Origin: Mermis nigrescens
Lineage: Eukaryota; Nematoda; Enoplea; Mermithida; Mermithidae
Assembly (NCBI GenBank): GCA_036768485.1
Contig: JAVLUZ010000346.1
Location: 1,844,525-1,908,524, forward strand
Length of the DNA stretch: 64,000 bases
Direction: 5' to 3'
The notes beneath the pieces are model-generated. The model saw only the letters and a program-made list of their open reading frames with translations, made no database searches and had not been told where the DNA came from. The first letter of the stretch is position 1. Each line of letters starts with the position of its first letter. A program made the position numbers and the translations under genes. This document shows, piece after piece, positions 45,595 to 60,460 of this stretch.

Positions 45595-46184
45595 AGGTAG
45601 TCGGCTAATGGCCATACACATTTAACGGCGAGATAGGGGATCCCCACTTAAATTCGATCGTCCCCTCGCCCACCAAAGTCGGAAAGTTATGACCTACTAA
45701 TTTTCGGCAACAACTTGCGTTTTTTCGGCATTTAAACGGGCTTTCTTTGCCAATTTGACCGAAAATTAAAAGTCATGCTCCCCCTAAATTGATTCGATTA
45801 CATACACAAGTAAAATTTCGAATTATTACAGGTAGGGGAAAACGACCTTCTATTTTGGGGTAATGATGGAAAAAAGTACTAAAAACAGGAGATTTTGCCA
45901 AAAATCAGGGCTTGCAGAAAAACTCAGCTATCGGGAGTTGAAAGAACGACCAGCCTTGAGTTGGAGACCCGCCCAGACACGTGGCACCTCAAAATTCGGA
46001 GGGTATACACGGGGCCATTCTTAGGGGCGGAGGGGGTAAGGAATAAATGATCTTATAGTTTTTGCCAAAGATGGAAAAAAAACCTAAAAATGCCCAAAAA
46101 GCGCTATTTCTTGTCAAAAATAGGGGAGGGAATTGGGTAAAACATGCCATACTTTGAAAACCTCCGACCCATGTAACTTGTAAG
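45595..46184. other. Intron with E-like fragments
   Basis: Fragments resembling family E (GGCCATACACATTTAACGGC, near 45609) and several G-rich runs. No complete element or gene was seen. Confidence 0.45.
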
Positions 46185-46371
46185 CAGTGGCGGATCCAGG
46201 ATTTTTTAAGGGGAAGGAGGGCAGTACTCCTAAGGGGGGGCGGAACCCTGACTTGGGCGGAAAAATTAGCCATTTTAAGCCAAAAATCGCCAAAAATAGC
46301 TCAAAAATCCTTAATTTTGCGCACTATTTTGACCAATGGGGGAGGGCGGCCGCCCCCTAAATCCGCCCCTG
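46185..46371. mobile_element. hAT-type miniature element
   Basis: Ends CAGTGGCGGATCCAGG and CTAAATCCGCCCCTG are classic for CAGTGGCGGA hAT miniatures. Flanks CTTGTAAG (46177-46184) and TTTGTAAG (46372-46379) are a 7/8 duplication. 187 bp, in the intron just upstream of the small intron region before exon 46412-46523. Confidence 0.88.
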
Positions 46372-46411
46372 TTTGTAAGCACCCTCCCTGACCCTACTGG
46401 CACCGACTTAC

Positions 46412-46523
46412 TTTATTGTAAACAATAAAATTTCGACCATAATCGATATAATCCGATTTGACCGAAAATCGATCGGGAAAATTGGGCAAAATTTTTGACT
46501 TGTCCTCGTTGAACGACCCGCAA
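46412..46523 (-). CDS. Exon 3 seen of the LolA/SEA membrane-protein gene (start of LolA-like domain)
   Basis: Acceptor TTGGGGTCAG and donor AAA|GTAAGT. One base completes the split Ile codon. The peptide reads CGSFNEDKSKILPNFPDRFS then VKSDYIDYGRNFIVYNK. The LP-x-x-P-x-RFSVKSDY..D..RNFIVYN pattern is the usual opening of LolA-like domains (P-x-x-F then an EYYD-type strand), with moderate certainty. Confidence 0.85.
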
Positions 46524-46790
46524 CTGACCCCAACAGGGGGCTAAAATTAATCAATTATCGCACGGATACGTTATATTTTATAAAAAAAGAGAACTGAATT
46601 ATAATCGGAATAAAAAACACTAATTTCCGTAGAATCAAGTTTAATCTCCAATCGAAAGTCGTGCTATTTACAATTTTTTAAGAGAATTTAACCTTTCTTG
46701 GATTTGCAATTAAAAAACAATGCTTTTTTTGAAAAAAATAGGTGGCTACCTAGCGAAATATTTCAAATCAGAAATTTAAACAGTTTACAT

Positions 46791-47206
46791 CACACATGCA
46801 CATAGGGGGTGAGGGGGGTATTACCCCCCCCCCCCCCGAGGGGTCAGCTAGACCGGTACTGTCCGGCGATTTTGAGCAAACAGGTCTTGTTCTGCATCAT
46901 TTTTGACATCAAAATCAGTAAAAATGTCAAAATTTTTCCGGCGCTTCGCGCCAGCTTAGTACTTTTAAGTACTTTTTACTCAAAAAGCGCCCAAAATTGA
47001 TAAATTTTTGCATTTTTTAGTGTTAAAAGTGATATAATGCAGTCTAAATGGACTAAAAATGCTTTTAAAATGTGTTATTAACACGAAAAAACGTTTTATA
47101 GGCTATTTTGACCATTTTGATCATTAAAACAGCAAAAAAAATCGTAAACTGTTTTAGATTTTTGGCATTTCACCCACCCTGCCGACCCTGACCTTGTGCA
47201 CCTATG
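46791..47206 (+). mobile_element. Family D element, 7/8 duplication
   Basis: Starts CACACATGCACATAGGGG and ends CCTTGTGCACCTATG; flanks GTTTACAT (46783-46790) and GTTTAAAT (47207-47214). Hairpin CCGGCGCTTCGCGCCAG near 46936. Confidence 0.88.
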
Positions 47207-47214
47207 GTTTAAAT

Positions 47215-48297
47215 CTGGAATAGCCGAAAAACCAAATTTTGGTCAAAAATAAGAGTAAACCTATTTTGGGTCAACATATCAACCATTTGAACTATAAATT
47301 AAGATCAACAAAACTGAAAGTAATTCAAATTTGAAATAAAAAAATTAAAATAAAAAAATTTAAAAATTCCTTCAAGAAATTAGAAAACATGGAAAATTAA
47401 TTCAAAAATGTTCGAAATTTATTTAATCAATATTTAAGATAATTCACTAAAAATATTCATAAAAAATTATAATAAACGAAAAATCGTCAAAATTACTAAA
47501 TTATGTTCTTAAACCAAGCAAATAATGCATTTTTCGGTTAGCATAAAATCAAAGTTTAAAAGAATCATAAATTGAAATTAGTCTAAAATTAAACTAATTA
47601 TTAATTATTTATTTATTCATTACATGCCTAATTAATTTACCTTTTATTTATTTATTTATTTATTTAGTTATTTATTTATTTTTTTCATATTGATGACTTT
47701 CTGTTATTATTAATAACTTGACTTATAATTAAAAATCAAATTAAATTAAAATAAATACAAGATATATTACATCGAAATAAAAATATTTAAAATTTAAAAT
47801 ATGAATATAAAATTCAAGTTGAATTACATTAAAACTAAGAACAGGTATAAAATTAAATCAGAAAACTACTAAGCTGATCAAAATTAAAAATTGGGGTAAA
47901 TTAATACATCAAATCAAATTAAAAATTAAATTAAATAAAATTTAATAAATAAATAGATTCTTCTTACAAGAAGCATTTCTTCCATTCGTGCTGCGTTCGA
48001 TGAGTCCGAATACTGAGATAAACGAAGTGTGTACTTATATTTGACATCCTTCGTCGTAGCATTTTCCACTTCTTAAAAACAAGCCAGAGAGCTAGAATTC
48101 TTACTAAAAAAATTTTCAAACTAATTCGGTCTCGAAGCGATTGTTCGAAGAAATAATTTAGCATACTGTAATCATGAAAAAATGCTCAATAAGCAATGTT
48201 GTAGGCAAATTACGCTTTTTATTCCCAAATAGGGCGGTTATGCAAAATTTTCCGGTTCGAAAGATTAAAACAAGATAATTTTTAATCGATCTCCAGG
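47215..48297. other. Intron, AT-rich, no supported feature
   Basis: Mostly A/T with ATTTATTTATTT runs (47640-47680). Nothing supported. Confidence 0.5.
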
Positions 48298-49144
48298 CAG
48301 ACGTGCACTGCATGGGAACTCTGGGGGAGAATTTGAGAGTGCCTTTTTTGGGCCCAAAAAGGTAAGTTAGCGTCAAAAACATCGTTTTTCGGCGTTTTTG
48401 ACGATGCTCTACCTTTGTAGAGCATAAAAACATTGAAAAATTTCGAAAAAAATCAAAAAGTCGGACAAATTGAACAAAATATAGTCAAAACATGAGTATG
48501 TAGCCTTAAGCGCCGAAAAATTTGACATTTTGGGGAAACGGATAGCTAAAAACGCATTAAAAAACCACTTTTTCTACGAATTTTCCGGGAAATTTCAAAA
48601 AATCGCGAATTCTGGGGAGGGGGTGGTGGGCATAGGTGCCCAAGGTCAGGGTTGGCAGAGGGGGGAGAAATCCCAAAAATTCAAAAGAGTAAATTTAACG
48701 TTCTCGATTTTGTTGCTGTTTTAACGATCAAAATGATCAATATAGCCTATAAAACGTTTTTTCGTGGTAATGTAGCATTTTAAAAGCATTTTTAGTCGAT
48801 TTTGACTGCATTACATCACTTTTACCACTAAAAATGCAAAAATGTATCAATTTTGGGCGCTTTTTGAGTAAAAAGTACTGAAGAAAAGTACTAAACCGGC
48901 GCGAAGCGCTGGAAAAATTTTGACGTTTTCACTACTTTTGACCTCAAAACTGATGCAAAAAACGTTCCATGAGCTCAAAATCGCCGGACAGTACCTGTCC
49001 GCCTAACCCTTCATGGGGAGGTAATACCCCTAACCCCTATGTGCATGTATGGTGGTGGGGGAGGCATGGGGGTAAAAATATGCTGGGATAGGGCTAAAAT
49101 TTTTCTGGGCGGCCGGGGAGTGAAAACCCCCAAGATCATGTATG
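48298..49144. mobile_element. Family C element interrupted by a D element
   Basis: Starts CAGACGTGCACTGCATGGG and ends CCAAGATCATGTATG. The C interior is split at 48630/49052. The flanks TCTCCAGG and CATCCATG match at about five of eight. Confidence 0.75.
48631..49051 (-). mobile_element. Family D element nested in C, perfect duplication
   Basis: Starts CATAGGTGCCCAAGGTCAGG and ends CTATGTGCATGTATG; GTGGTGGG at 48623-48630 and 49052-49059. Hairpin CCGGCGCGAAGCGCTGG near 48896. Confidence 0.9.
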
Positions 49145-50210
49145 CATCCATGAGCAATTCACGAGCTAACGTTTCTAAGTCCAACCGGAGAAAGCATTTA
49201 TTTAAAGTCTCTTACTATTTTTGACGGTTATTATAACCTTAACAAAGTGTCTATATCCTGCAACATTTTACATTTCGAGTTTAATCGAATTTTCAATAAA
49301 CTGGCATTTTTCCAGATTATTTTCCCGCAAAAATTCCAAATCTCTTTCATTTTTATGACTTTAGCGAGCGACTTTGCTGTGAGCTCGTCTTCTTGTTTCT
49401 TTTTTGTTGAAAATTCTACGTCAGAACTGGACTTTTAAAAGGCCTAACAAATGAGACAACATTTCGAATTAGAAAAATAAATTGAATTCACATTTATGTG
49501 TACAATTTTCGCATTTCTCCTCGGTCCGCACTAAAAGCGTATTTGCTTGATCCAATTAGTTTAAAAGATGAATGACCTCCGATCTGCTAGTATAAATGAC
49601 CCCTGACCTCGTGGAATAGCTGAACTCTGACCTAGTGCAATAATTGACCGGTAGTTAAATAAATGACCGGTACCCCGGCGTTATGCACGACCTTTGACCG
49701 AAAATCGCTTATATTAACTCGAATCAATCCAATCACTACCTACCGGAAGTCTAATAAAATTGGAAACACAAAATTTATCCTATCTTACAATACGATAATT
49801 ATTTTAAAAAAGCTAAAAATTTCGACGGAAGTTCAAAATAACTAAAAATTTGAAAAAAGTTTGTTTTGTACGTAACTTTAAATTTCATCCATTTTAATCA
49901 TAATCTAGTTTTTATTATTTTCTATTTTCATTTATATATTACTATGTACATTACATTATATTATTTGCAATAAATACTTTGTTTTCATTATTCCAAATCA
50001 GTAAGGGGCCATCAAAATTTTGACCCCTTCCGATTTTCAAAGAAGATTGCGTTTTGTACTACTTTTAGCCCAAAATTTGAAGTCATTTATGTACCCCCTC
50101 ACCTCCCCTAAAAATGACCGGGGCCCCCATCCCAAATTTCGAGCCTTTATACGTATGCATATATCATGCATATGTACCCAACCTGAATAAGGAGCCGTAT
50201 AAATATGTGC
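49145..50210. other. Intron, mostly unique, with a partial E element
   Basis: A repeated TGACC theme (ATGACCTCCGAT, ATGACCCCTGACC, 49570-49700) and an E-like fragment at about 49998-50158 that ends TTTATACGTATG. No exon was recognised. Confidence 0.45.
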
Positions 50211-50218
50211 ATACAGAC

Positions 50219-50444
50219 CATACATGTAACAGGGGGGATGAGGGGTCCCCCACCCAACGTTGGACGTCCCCCTCATCCCCAAGGCCAAAACGATTTTGAC
50301 CCCCCCCCCATTTTGAAAAAAATTGAATTTTTTAGCCGTTTTTAGCCGCTTTTTGGCTGTTTTTGTCAAAAAATTGGAGATCCTTCACCCCTTCCCCCTA
50401 AAATGGCCGGAACCTCCCTCCAATTTCAAGTTGTTACACGTATG
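50219..50444 (-). mobile_element. Family E element, perfect duplication
   Basis: Starts CATACATGTAACAGGGGGG and ends GTTGTTACACGTATG; ATACAGAC at 50211-50218 and 50445-50452. Confidence 0.9.
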
Positions 50445-50514
50445 ATACAGACCGATTAGAAAAAAGAACCGTGTAAATAAGCGCATAAATATATATCAAC
50501 TGAAAGTAAGGGAC

Positions 50515-50751
50515 CATACATGTAACGGCTCGAAATTTGGGGGGTCCCAGTCATTTTGAGGGGGGGGTGGAATGACCCCCGATTTTTCAACAAAAACGGC
50601 CAAAAAACGCCTAAAAAGAGCCAAAAAAATTAGATTTTTCCCAAAACTCGGGGACGGGGGGGGGTCAAAAATTTTCTGGCTTTGGGGAGGAGGATTAGGA
50701 ACGTCCGACTTCTGGCGGGGGATCCCCATCCCCCTCTTATATACACGTATG
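50515..50751 (+). mobile_element. Family E element, 7/8 duplication
   Basis: Starts CATACATGTAACGGCTCG and ends ATATACACGTATG; TAAGGGAC and TAAGGGGC flank it. It stops 28 bases from the donor of exon 50780-51065. Confidence 0.88.
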
Positions 50752-50779
50752 TAAGGGGCCGTATAAATATGTACATTAC

Positions 50780-51065
50780 ATACCAATGCGAATTTCCCTC
50801 GGCTTCCCTTCATTTAACTGATCCGAATAACTGAGGCCACGATTCAATACAATACTATACGTGATCCACATGTTGTTCTTATCGATGCACGTCGAATAAG
50901 ACGCGTTATCATCAGAAGTCTCGAGCGTAAAATTTAAGGCGGATAATTTGGCGAATAAATCGGCCAACGCGAACACGGGCGCATCGGTTCCGTCGTAAAA
51001 CGGAGCCAATACCAAAGGACTGGATTTCGCTGTTTTTTTATCCTCGACTGTACACTGACCTTCGT
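50780..51065 (-). CDS. Exon 2 seen of the LolA/SEA membrane-protein gene
   Basis: Acceptor CCTTTCGTAG; donor GGTAT|GTAATG, chosen because it gives phase 2 as the next exon needs (GTATGT three bases upstream would not). The peptide starts EGQCTVEDKKTAKSSPLVLA, continues PFYDGTDAPVFALADLFAKL, then ALNFTLETSDDNASYSTCID and NMWITYSIVLNRGLSYSD. Two Cys, two sequons. The PVF-x-LADLFAKL..LNFTL stretch and the aromatic MWITYS strand resemble the first half of LolA-like invertebrate ectodomains. Confidence 0.85.
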
Positions 51066-51408
51066 CTACGAAAGGTCAAAGGTCAATTATAATTAAAATT
51101 AAATTGAAAAATACCAATATCCTCGGTTAAAAACATAAAAAATTATTTTAATTACTGACAAAATTTAATTAAAATTAATTAATTAAGATATATTTAAAAC
51201 CCGTTTTGGATATTCAAGTGTTTTGAAAATTTTAATTAAAGTATTTAGAAACAAACATAACACACAAAAACATATAGAAAAAATCATAATACGTACAAAT
51301 TCAAAATACAAAATATAAATATAAGGCATGCAAAATGTGTAGCTAACAAAAACGCAGCCCAATTCACAGTACAGCTGAAAGTCGCACTTAATCAAATGAG
51401 ATAAGGAC

Positions 51409-51922
51409 ATACATGATCTGGGGGGGGGGGTAATTGGCGATTTTTAGGAAGTTCTCAAAAATTTTCTAAAAATTTGTAAAAATATAGTTTTTTTAAGCGT
51501 TTTTATCTATCTATTTGCTCAAAATTGCCAAATTTTCAGCGCTTCGAGCCAGTGTTTTTTTTGTACTCGGCAAAGACTTTTCCCGATGTACAAAGACTTT
51601 TTGGGACCATCTTACAAAGATTTTCGGGAAGACAAAAATTGCAAAAAAGGTCTGAAATGCGCAAAAATTTTTCGGAAAATGAGTTGTTTGTTCTATATAT
51701 CTTTATACTCGTAATGGCAGAAATTACATTTCAAAGGGGAAAGTGTCATATTTTTCGGCGCTTCGCGCCATTTTAAGACGATTCTTAAAGATTTTTGCCC
51801 TTAGAGACCCAGAAATTAGCTAAAATACACTGCCGGAAAACTATGTTTCCAACGCGTATGCATCATTTGAGAGCCCAAAAGAGCAATTGAAACTTCACTC
51901 CGTGGAATTCACATGCTGTGCA
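51409..51922. mobile_element. Family C element broken by a family K (hAT) fragment
   Basis: Left part CATACATGATCTGGGGGG to about 51548; then CAGTGTTTTTTTTGTACTCG begins a K fragment; C resumes at about 51840 and ends GCTGTGCATGTCTG. Hairpins near 51531 (C) and 51751 (K). Outer duplication not readable. Confidence 0.65.
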
Positions 51923-51950
51923 TGTCTGCCGGGCGGAGACCATACGTCTT

Positions 51951-52340
51951 CTTAGGAAGGGTTTGGGGGTTAGACCCCCAGAATGGCAATTGACTCCCGT
52001 AACATAGCTGCTACCCACCAGAACTGTCGATTTTTTGTAAAAGTGGTAAAAGTGTGCCTTTTTAAGCGTTTTAGCTCATTTTTGGCTCTAAAATCTCACA
52101 TTTTCGACGCTTCGCGCCATATGCACATTTTTTGACTATGTTTTATTCAATTTACTCAATTTTTTTCTGAAAATTTATTGATTAATTTTACGCTTTTGTT
52201 ATAGAAAGAGCGAGCGTTGTCTAAAACGTCAGAAAAAACAGTGGTTTTGATGTGCACTTATCGTTTTTAGCCCAAAAAGCACTTTTTCTATAAATTATCG
52301 GGCCTGAACCCCCTTCCAGAATTCCCACGCTGTACACGTA
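51951..52340. mobile_element. Decayed family C element
   Basis: Starts CATACGTCTTCTTAGG and ends CTGTACACGTATATG. Hairpin TTTTCGACGCTTCGCGCCAT near 52099. Flanks GCGGAGAC and ACGGGGGG are weakly alike. Confidence 0.65.
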
Positions 52341-52482
52341 TATGACGGGGGGACCCCATGCAACGTTTCGAACCGCGACATGTCTGTGTTAGGTCCTCCA
52401 GCTGAAGCTGAATACATGTAATTAGTAGATATGGATACGGTCCCCCGTTATTTCTGAGCGAAATTCAACGAGCTTCCATTAC

Positions 52483-52636
52483 CGATAACGGCGATTCGCT
52501 CCGACGAAATCAGGTAAATGACGTCTTTGTCGCCTTTATGGTGATATAAAGCGGACGACGTTTTACTACTATCGTTTTGGATGTAGCGTACGGCAACGAC
52601 GGATTTGTTCTTTTCGTCGATAATATCGATATTTAC
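52483..52636 (-). CDS. Exon 1 seen of the LolA/SEA membrane-protein gene
   Basis: Acceptor AAAATTTAG and donor ATCG|GTAATG bound the exon; it starts in phase 0 and ends in phase 1. The peptide reads VNIDIIDEKNKSVVAVRYIQ, NDSSKTSSALYHHKGDKD and VIYLISSERIAVI. One sequon (NDS). The frame stays open 10 codons past the donor to a stop, so a read-through end is an alternative, but splicing gives a perfect join to the next exon. The alternating polar/hydrophobic pattern suggests beta strands of an extracellular domain. Confidence 0.75.
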
Positions 52637-55522
52637 CTAAATTTTTGTTTAAAATGGGATTTTAGATTTTACAAAAGACCGAGTCATAATGCACGCACTT
52701 AAAAGATATGGGAAGGGAATGAACCGTGTCTCTGGGGTAATGAGTGGAGAAATTTACTTATATTTAATGTCGAATTTAGATACCCACTTCATTCGTTGTA
52801 TTTTATTCTCTTCATGAATTGTTGTACTCAAAGTTAAATAAACAAATGGAATAGGGTCGAAGGAATGAGCTATAACATGAAATATACGTGAAGTAATGAA
52901 AGAAAAGCTATTGCTAAAAAAATCTACTGCTAAAAATGGTTTGTGTACCTGAAATAATACTTTTACACGTCGTCTGACGCTTTTCCACGGTTCCGATAAA
53001 TAGTTTTTAGTCCAAAATGGCCTAAGGGGGAGGTAAGCTTTTCAAAAGGCCTTATAGAAGGCGAACGACCGGGCCCGGAAAAAACCGAGCCCGGGCCTCG
53101 TGTGAACTGAGTATAAGAACCAATACACAAGTATATGCAAATGATACTATATGTGTGCATATGTTTAAGAACAAGACAGTTAGTTATATATAGGCAGATG
53201 TAGAAGTATTTCTGTAGTATTTATCTAAGCAATGAAGGAATTAGCATTAAATATTCGAATGGGTAAAAATCAAAGTAAATCTTTGAGACATAAAAATTAC
53301 TCCAAATCTCTTGCCTCACTCATTTTTGTCTTCGATTCCCTTAACTCCCAGAGTTCTGCATAATGGTCAGTACACGCATTTAAAGCGTTGTTCTTTTTGT
53401 GTAGAAAATTTGCAGCTTTTATTATTTTTACAGCAAAGAACATGCGGAGCAAACTAAGATCATTAGTTAATTGAGAAATTAAGATATTGGGATAAGAAAT
53501 TGGAAATTAATTAGAAATTACGAAATTAATTAGAAATTAAGCATTTTATATTCTGAACTCCGATAATTATATAGCTCATTCTTTATTAATAAAAATTTTT
53601 CAAACGTGCGTAACTCTGATAAAAGAGTATTCATTTCATGCACAAACGGACATTTTTTTCCGTTATGAAAAAAACGAGTAATTGAGCTTTTGAAATCAAG
53701 CAAAAGTATGTCGTTCAACCCAAGCTGCATAAGCTACGTTATGCTGAGCGCAAACCTTTGACAAGTTTAGTCATCATCAGGGAGGGAATAAGAAAGCGGG
53801 TTTGAGATTATGGCTCGAATACTCCAAAATGCGACTAAAATTTAATTGAAAATAATTTGCGAAGCTGTTAAATCTTTTAGAACTCCTAAAAACTAATAAT
53901 AATTTGAAACCTGGTTACGGGTACCAGCGAACAATCGGGTCCAAAATTTGGCCGGGACCGAGACCGGGCTCTAGAGGCCGGGACTGGGCCACAACGTATG
54001 TTATACTATGTAGGTAAAGTTATGTGTGTACGTCATATGCGTACTGTATGTATAATGTATGCCTATATTTACAATGTACAAATGTATTTATCTGCCAGCC
54101 GACCAGTTGACTGCAGATTTTAATTGCGAAATAGTGTATATAAGATCAAATTACCATTAAAATAACTTTTAACACTTTCCTATAATAGTTTAATAGCAAA
54201 ATCGTTCTAATCAGCTTGAAATACAACTGATTTTTTGTGTTGCTACACAGAGACATTGAATTTTCTATCAAATTGCCTGCGACATATCTCGTGCATTATC
54301 AATCTGCGTTTCAATGTAATCATTATTTTAATAGGATGCATATATTGTAGTTACTTTTCTTGATCGTAAAAGACGAAAATATTTTGACAAAGCTAGTCCT
54401 TTATATAAAGCTATAAAGCAGGTCTTTTTATGCATTGCTATTAATAATTTACACTCATTTAGTACGACGGTTATAGTGAATATTAAGCATTATTTTAATG
54501 ATCAGTTTGCATCTTATAATTTTGACTCCATTCTGAATATATTCAATCATAGTCTGATGCAAAAACATGTGAGTTTCGGTGAATTTTCGCTGCTAAAGCT
54601 GTCTGGTTGTTGTGCGATTGCCAACGCGGTGAAAATGCTCGAAAAATAATTTTTAAGCAAGAAAGTCAGTTCCATTTCTCGAATATTATGTGTTCATTGT
54701 ATTAGATTCCTAATAAGTCATAGCGAGTAGATATTTGAGATGAAATACAGAAAAGTGATGAGGCTGGTTGATAAAAAGCACGTTTAAGAGAAATCGGTCA
54801 GATCTGAAAATAATCGGAAATTTAGTATCATTCAAACTGCTTGCATGAAGCTAGTCGACAGTTTTTACAACATGTTACACAAAACGGTATCTTTTATAAT
54901 TCTTGCTGGATATGTCTAGATGTGTTGAAGCTTTTAACATAGTCACAAAACCTCTATTGATTGCGCAAAAGTGATGCCAGAAATCTTCCTAGACTTTGAA
55001 CTTTTTCTTAGACTACTTCAAAAAACCTGCGATTCTCGTTTCCTATTATTTTTCTACGATTGATTTCATTGATTCTCAATTTAATGATCTTTAAGCAAAG
55101 TGATCGAATAGGCGCTGTTCATTTGGATATTTCTGTGACAATATCTCTTTAGTTACTGAAGTATGCTATAAAAGGTATTTTTGAAAAAGTGTATTTCTTG
55201 CGAAATATTTTCTGAAAAAGCTTAAATAATTGCTTTAATGTAATTGGAATACTTTTTGTCCAAAATGTAATCCTTGTTGAGGATTGATTCTATTTTAATA
55301 TTAAATTTTTTCACTTTTTAATTGATAAATCGCTTCTGCATTTATTGCTCATTTATGCATGAAATACTAGATCAAAAATTGATGCAATTCTTGACCTTAT
55401 GTTAATCTACGATTAATTTGATTAAATTTTTGTTCACATATTTCTTAAAGCATGCCAGAATGTAATCTAACGAAGAGAAAATTAAGATCTGTCTGAGGAA
55501 CTGGTTGAAAGCTGCATAGAAC
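52637..55522. other. Upstream region or intron of the minus-strand gene; no exon found
   Basis: Two GC-rich patches made of GACCGGG/GGCCGGG strings (53055-53105 and 53925-53995) in AT-rich DNA. I looked for a phase-0 minus-strand exon carrying a signal peptide and found none convincing. Confidence 0.45.
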
Positions 55523-56147
55523 CAGTGTTTTTTTGTGACTCGGCAAAGATTTTTCACCGATGTACAAAGACTTTTCGGGACCGTCTTTGTACATAGTACA
55601 AAGATTTTTCGGAAGACAAAAATTGCAAAAAAGGTCTGAAATTCGCAAAAATTTTCGGCGCTTCACGCCGTTTTAAGACGATTCTTAATGATTTTTGCCC
55701 TTAGAGACCAAAAATTAGCTAAAATGCACTACCAAAAGTCGAACAACTCTGTTTTTACAACACTAAAATCGCTTCTGTACCATATTGTAGAACCTCAAAA
55801 ATTTGTGTGCACAAAATGTACAAAGATTTTTGGGAAGACAAAAACTGTAAAAAGGTGTAAAATTCCAGAAATTTTCGGCGCTTCGCGCCGAACATTCAGA
55901 ATGGATAAATGTCAAATTTTTTGGCGCGTCGCGCCTTTTTATGAGACAAGTTTTAGTAATTTTTGGCGTCAGAAACCCAGAAATTAGCTAAGATACACTA
56001 CCAAAGATCGAAAACCCTGTTTTACCACACTAAAATCGCTACTGTACTATATTATAGTACACAAAAATTTGCATGTACATAATGTACGAAGACTTTTGGG
56101 GACCATCTTTGTACATGTACAAACGGACCTTGTACAAAAAAACACTG
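55523..56147. mobile_element. Family K hAT-type element, perfect 8-bp duplication
   Basis: Starts CAGTGTTTTTTTGTGACTCG and ends TTGTACAAAAAAACACTG; CATAGAAC at 55515-55522 and 56148-56155. 625 bp, non-coding, with repeated TGTACAAAGACTTT strings and three hairpins near 55656, 55873 and 55920 (the last GGCGCGTCGCGCC). Confidence 0.92.
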
Positions 56148-58650
<2,503 letters not shown>

Positions 58651-59541
58651 AGCCGGCGTGTAGCAGCACTTTCGAAGGGGCGGGGGCGGTCAAAATTTGG
58701 TGACCCTACATTTGAGGATATGGTCGCACGGGGCGCCAAATAAAGTGCATTTTCTGACGTTTGGCGAACATGCTCTATCCAGTTCATGAGCTCATAACAT
58801 TCAATTTTTACCGAAAATTTTTATTTTCTCTAATAAGTCTATAAAAAATGACTGTTTTTTGGGCTGCGCTTGGGCACTGAATGCATGACGTAGTGAGTTT
58901 ACGATGTGCAGCGCCGCAAATTTTGAGAATTTCCGATAAAATGATGCCAACTTTCACGCATTTCCTTACCTTTCCAAAATTATTTTCGGGCTAAGGGAAG
59001 CAGCTATGGAGAAATCACGTTTTTGGCCGCGCTTGAGCTCTAAGTGAACGAAAACAATGATTCTGCGCGCACAAGCGCCGAAAATTTTGAGAATTTTCGA
59101 TAAACGATTGGCGAATTTTCACGCATTTCCTTACTCTTTCCAAAATTATTTTTTGGGCTATGGGGGGAGTGGCTATGAAAACATGTTTTTTTGGCCGCGC
59201 TTGGGCCTGAAGTGAAGTGAAAGGGAATCATTCCACGGCGCGAAACGCCGAAAATTTTGAGACCTTCGATAAAATGATGCCAATTTTCACGCATTTCCTT
59301 ACCTTTCCAAAATTATTTTCGAGGCTAAGGGGAGCAGCTATGAAAAATGACGTTTGTTGGCCGCGCTTGGGCCTATTAGTGAACGAAAATAATGCTTCTA
59401 CGGCGCACAAGCGCCGAAAATTTCGGAGGAATTCTCGACTAAAATGATGCCAATTTTCATGCATTTCCTTACTCTTTCCAAAATCATTTTTGGGCTAAGG
59501 GAGCGGCCGCCCGCCCCCCCCCCCCCCCCCCTGCCTACGCC
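58651..59541. mobile_element. Family P element with four units of about 166 bp
   Basis: The left end AGCCGGCGTGTAGCAG and right end CTGCCTACGCC are loosely inverted. Units begin near 58900, 59070, 59236 and 59402 with the hairpin (ACGGCGCGAAACGCCG, ACGGCGCACAAGCGCCG) and share TTTTCACGCATTTCCTTAC and GGCCGCGCTTGGGC. A run of 18 C at 59514-59531 and a TA tract follow. Confidence 0.75.
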
Positions 59542-59814
59542 CATGTATATATATATATATATATCGTAGCGTAGCGCGTTAGCGCTTGCCTATTCTTGGG
59601 TACACGTAACACCGGTGTAATCTGGGAAATGCGGTTTTTAAAAGATAGATAGTAAAAACAACTCGATGGAGTTTTTCCTCTTGTTTACACTCAATACCGA
59701 GATTGTAATGAACGTGTAAAGTTTATGCGTAACGTTATAACATACAAAAACCTGTGACATTTTCTCCGCCCAGCTTGTACTTAAGTCAGTATAAATCCCT
59801 CACACTATTTAATG

Positions 59815-60460
59815 CATAGGTGCGCAAAGTCAAACTTTCAGGGGAGGGTAAGTACCAAAAAATTGATAGTGCTTCGTGAAAAACGGCTCTTAAGTCCTTT
59901 TAAGGTCCAGAAAATTCAGCTATAAAAGCATTTTTAGTCTCAGAAAACTAGCTATATAGCCTTTTTGAATTTGCAAACAGTAGCCTTTAGGAACTATAAA
60001 TAGCGGACCTTTTGAACAATTTCCCGCCACCGTTTTCTGAGACGAAATATAGATAAAGTAATCAAATTTTAGGTATGAATGTAAACAACCTTTATTGACT
60101 TCTGACACAAAAAATTAGCCAAACGCAATGTAAGCTAATTGTATGTAAAGTTTCTTTACTGCAGCTATTATGGATCGGCTAGAAAAAGTGGCGGAAATTG
60201 TTCAAAAGGTCCTAAATAGCTATAACTCTCTTTTGGAGTCGAGGAAATAGCCATAAAACCTTTTGAAGCTCCGAAAACACAACTAAATTGCATTTCTGAG
60301 CTCCAACTGACAATTTAGCTAGTTTCTGAGCCCAAAAAGCTACTTAGCTAACTTTCTGAGTCCAAAAGGCTATACAGCAATGGTTTTTCGGCCAAACTCG
60401 TTGTATAGCTATCAGTTTTCAAAGCTCGGGGGTAATACCCCCATCCACTGCTCATGTATG
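59815..60460. mobile_element. Family J element, 7/8 duplication
   Basis: Starts CATAGGTGCGCAAAG and ends CACTGCTCATGTATG; flanks ATTTAATG (59807-59814) and GTTTAATG (60461-60468). The interior has many GCTATATAGC-like blocks and CTCGGGGGTAATACCCCC near the right end. It is a solo version of the outer layer at 15835-17372. Confidence 0.85.
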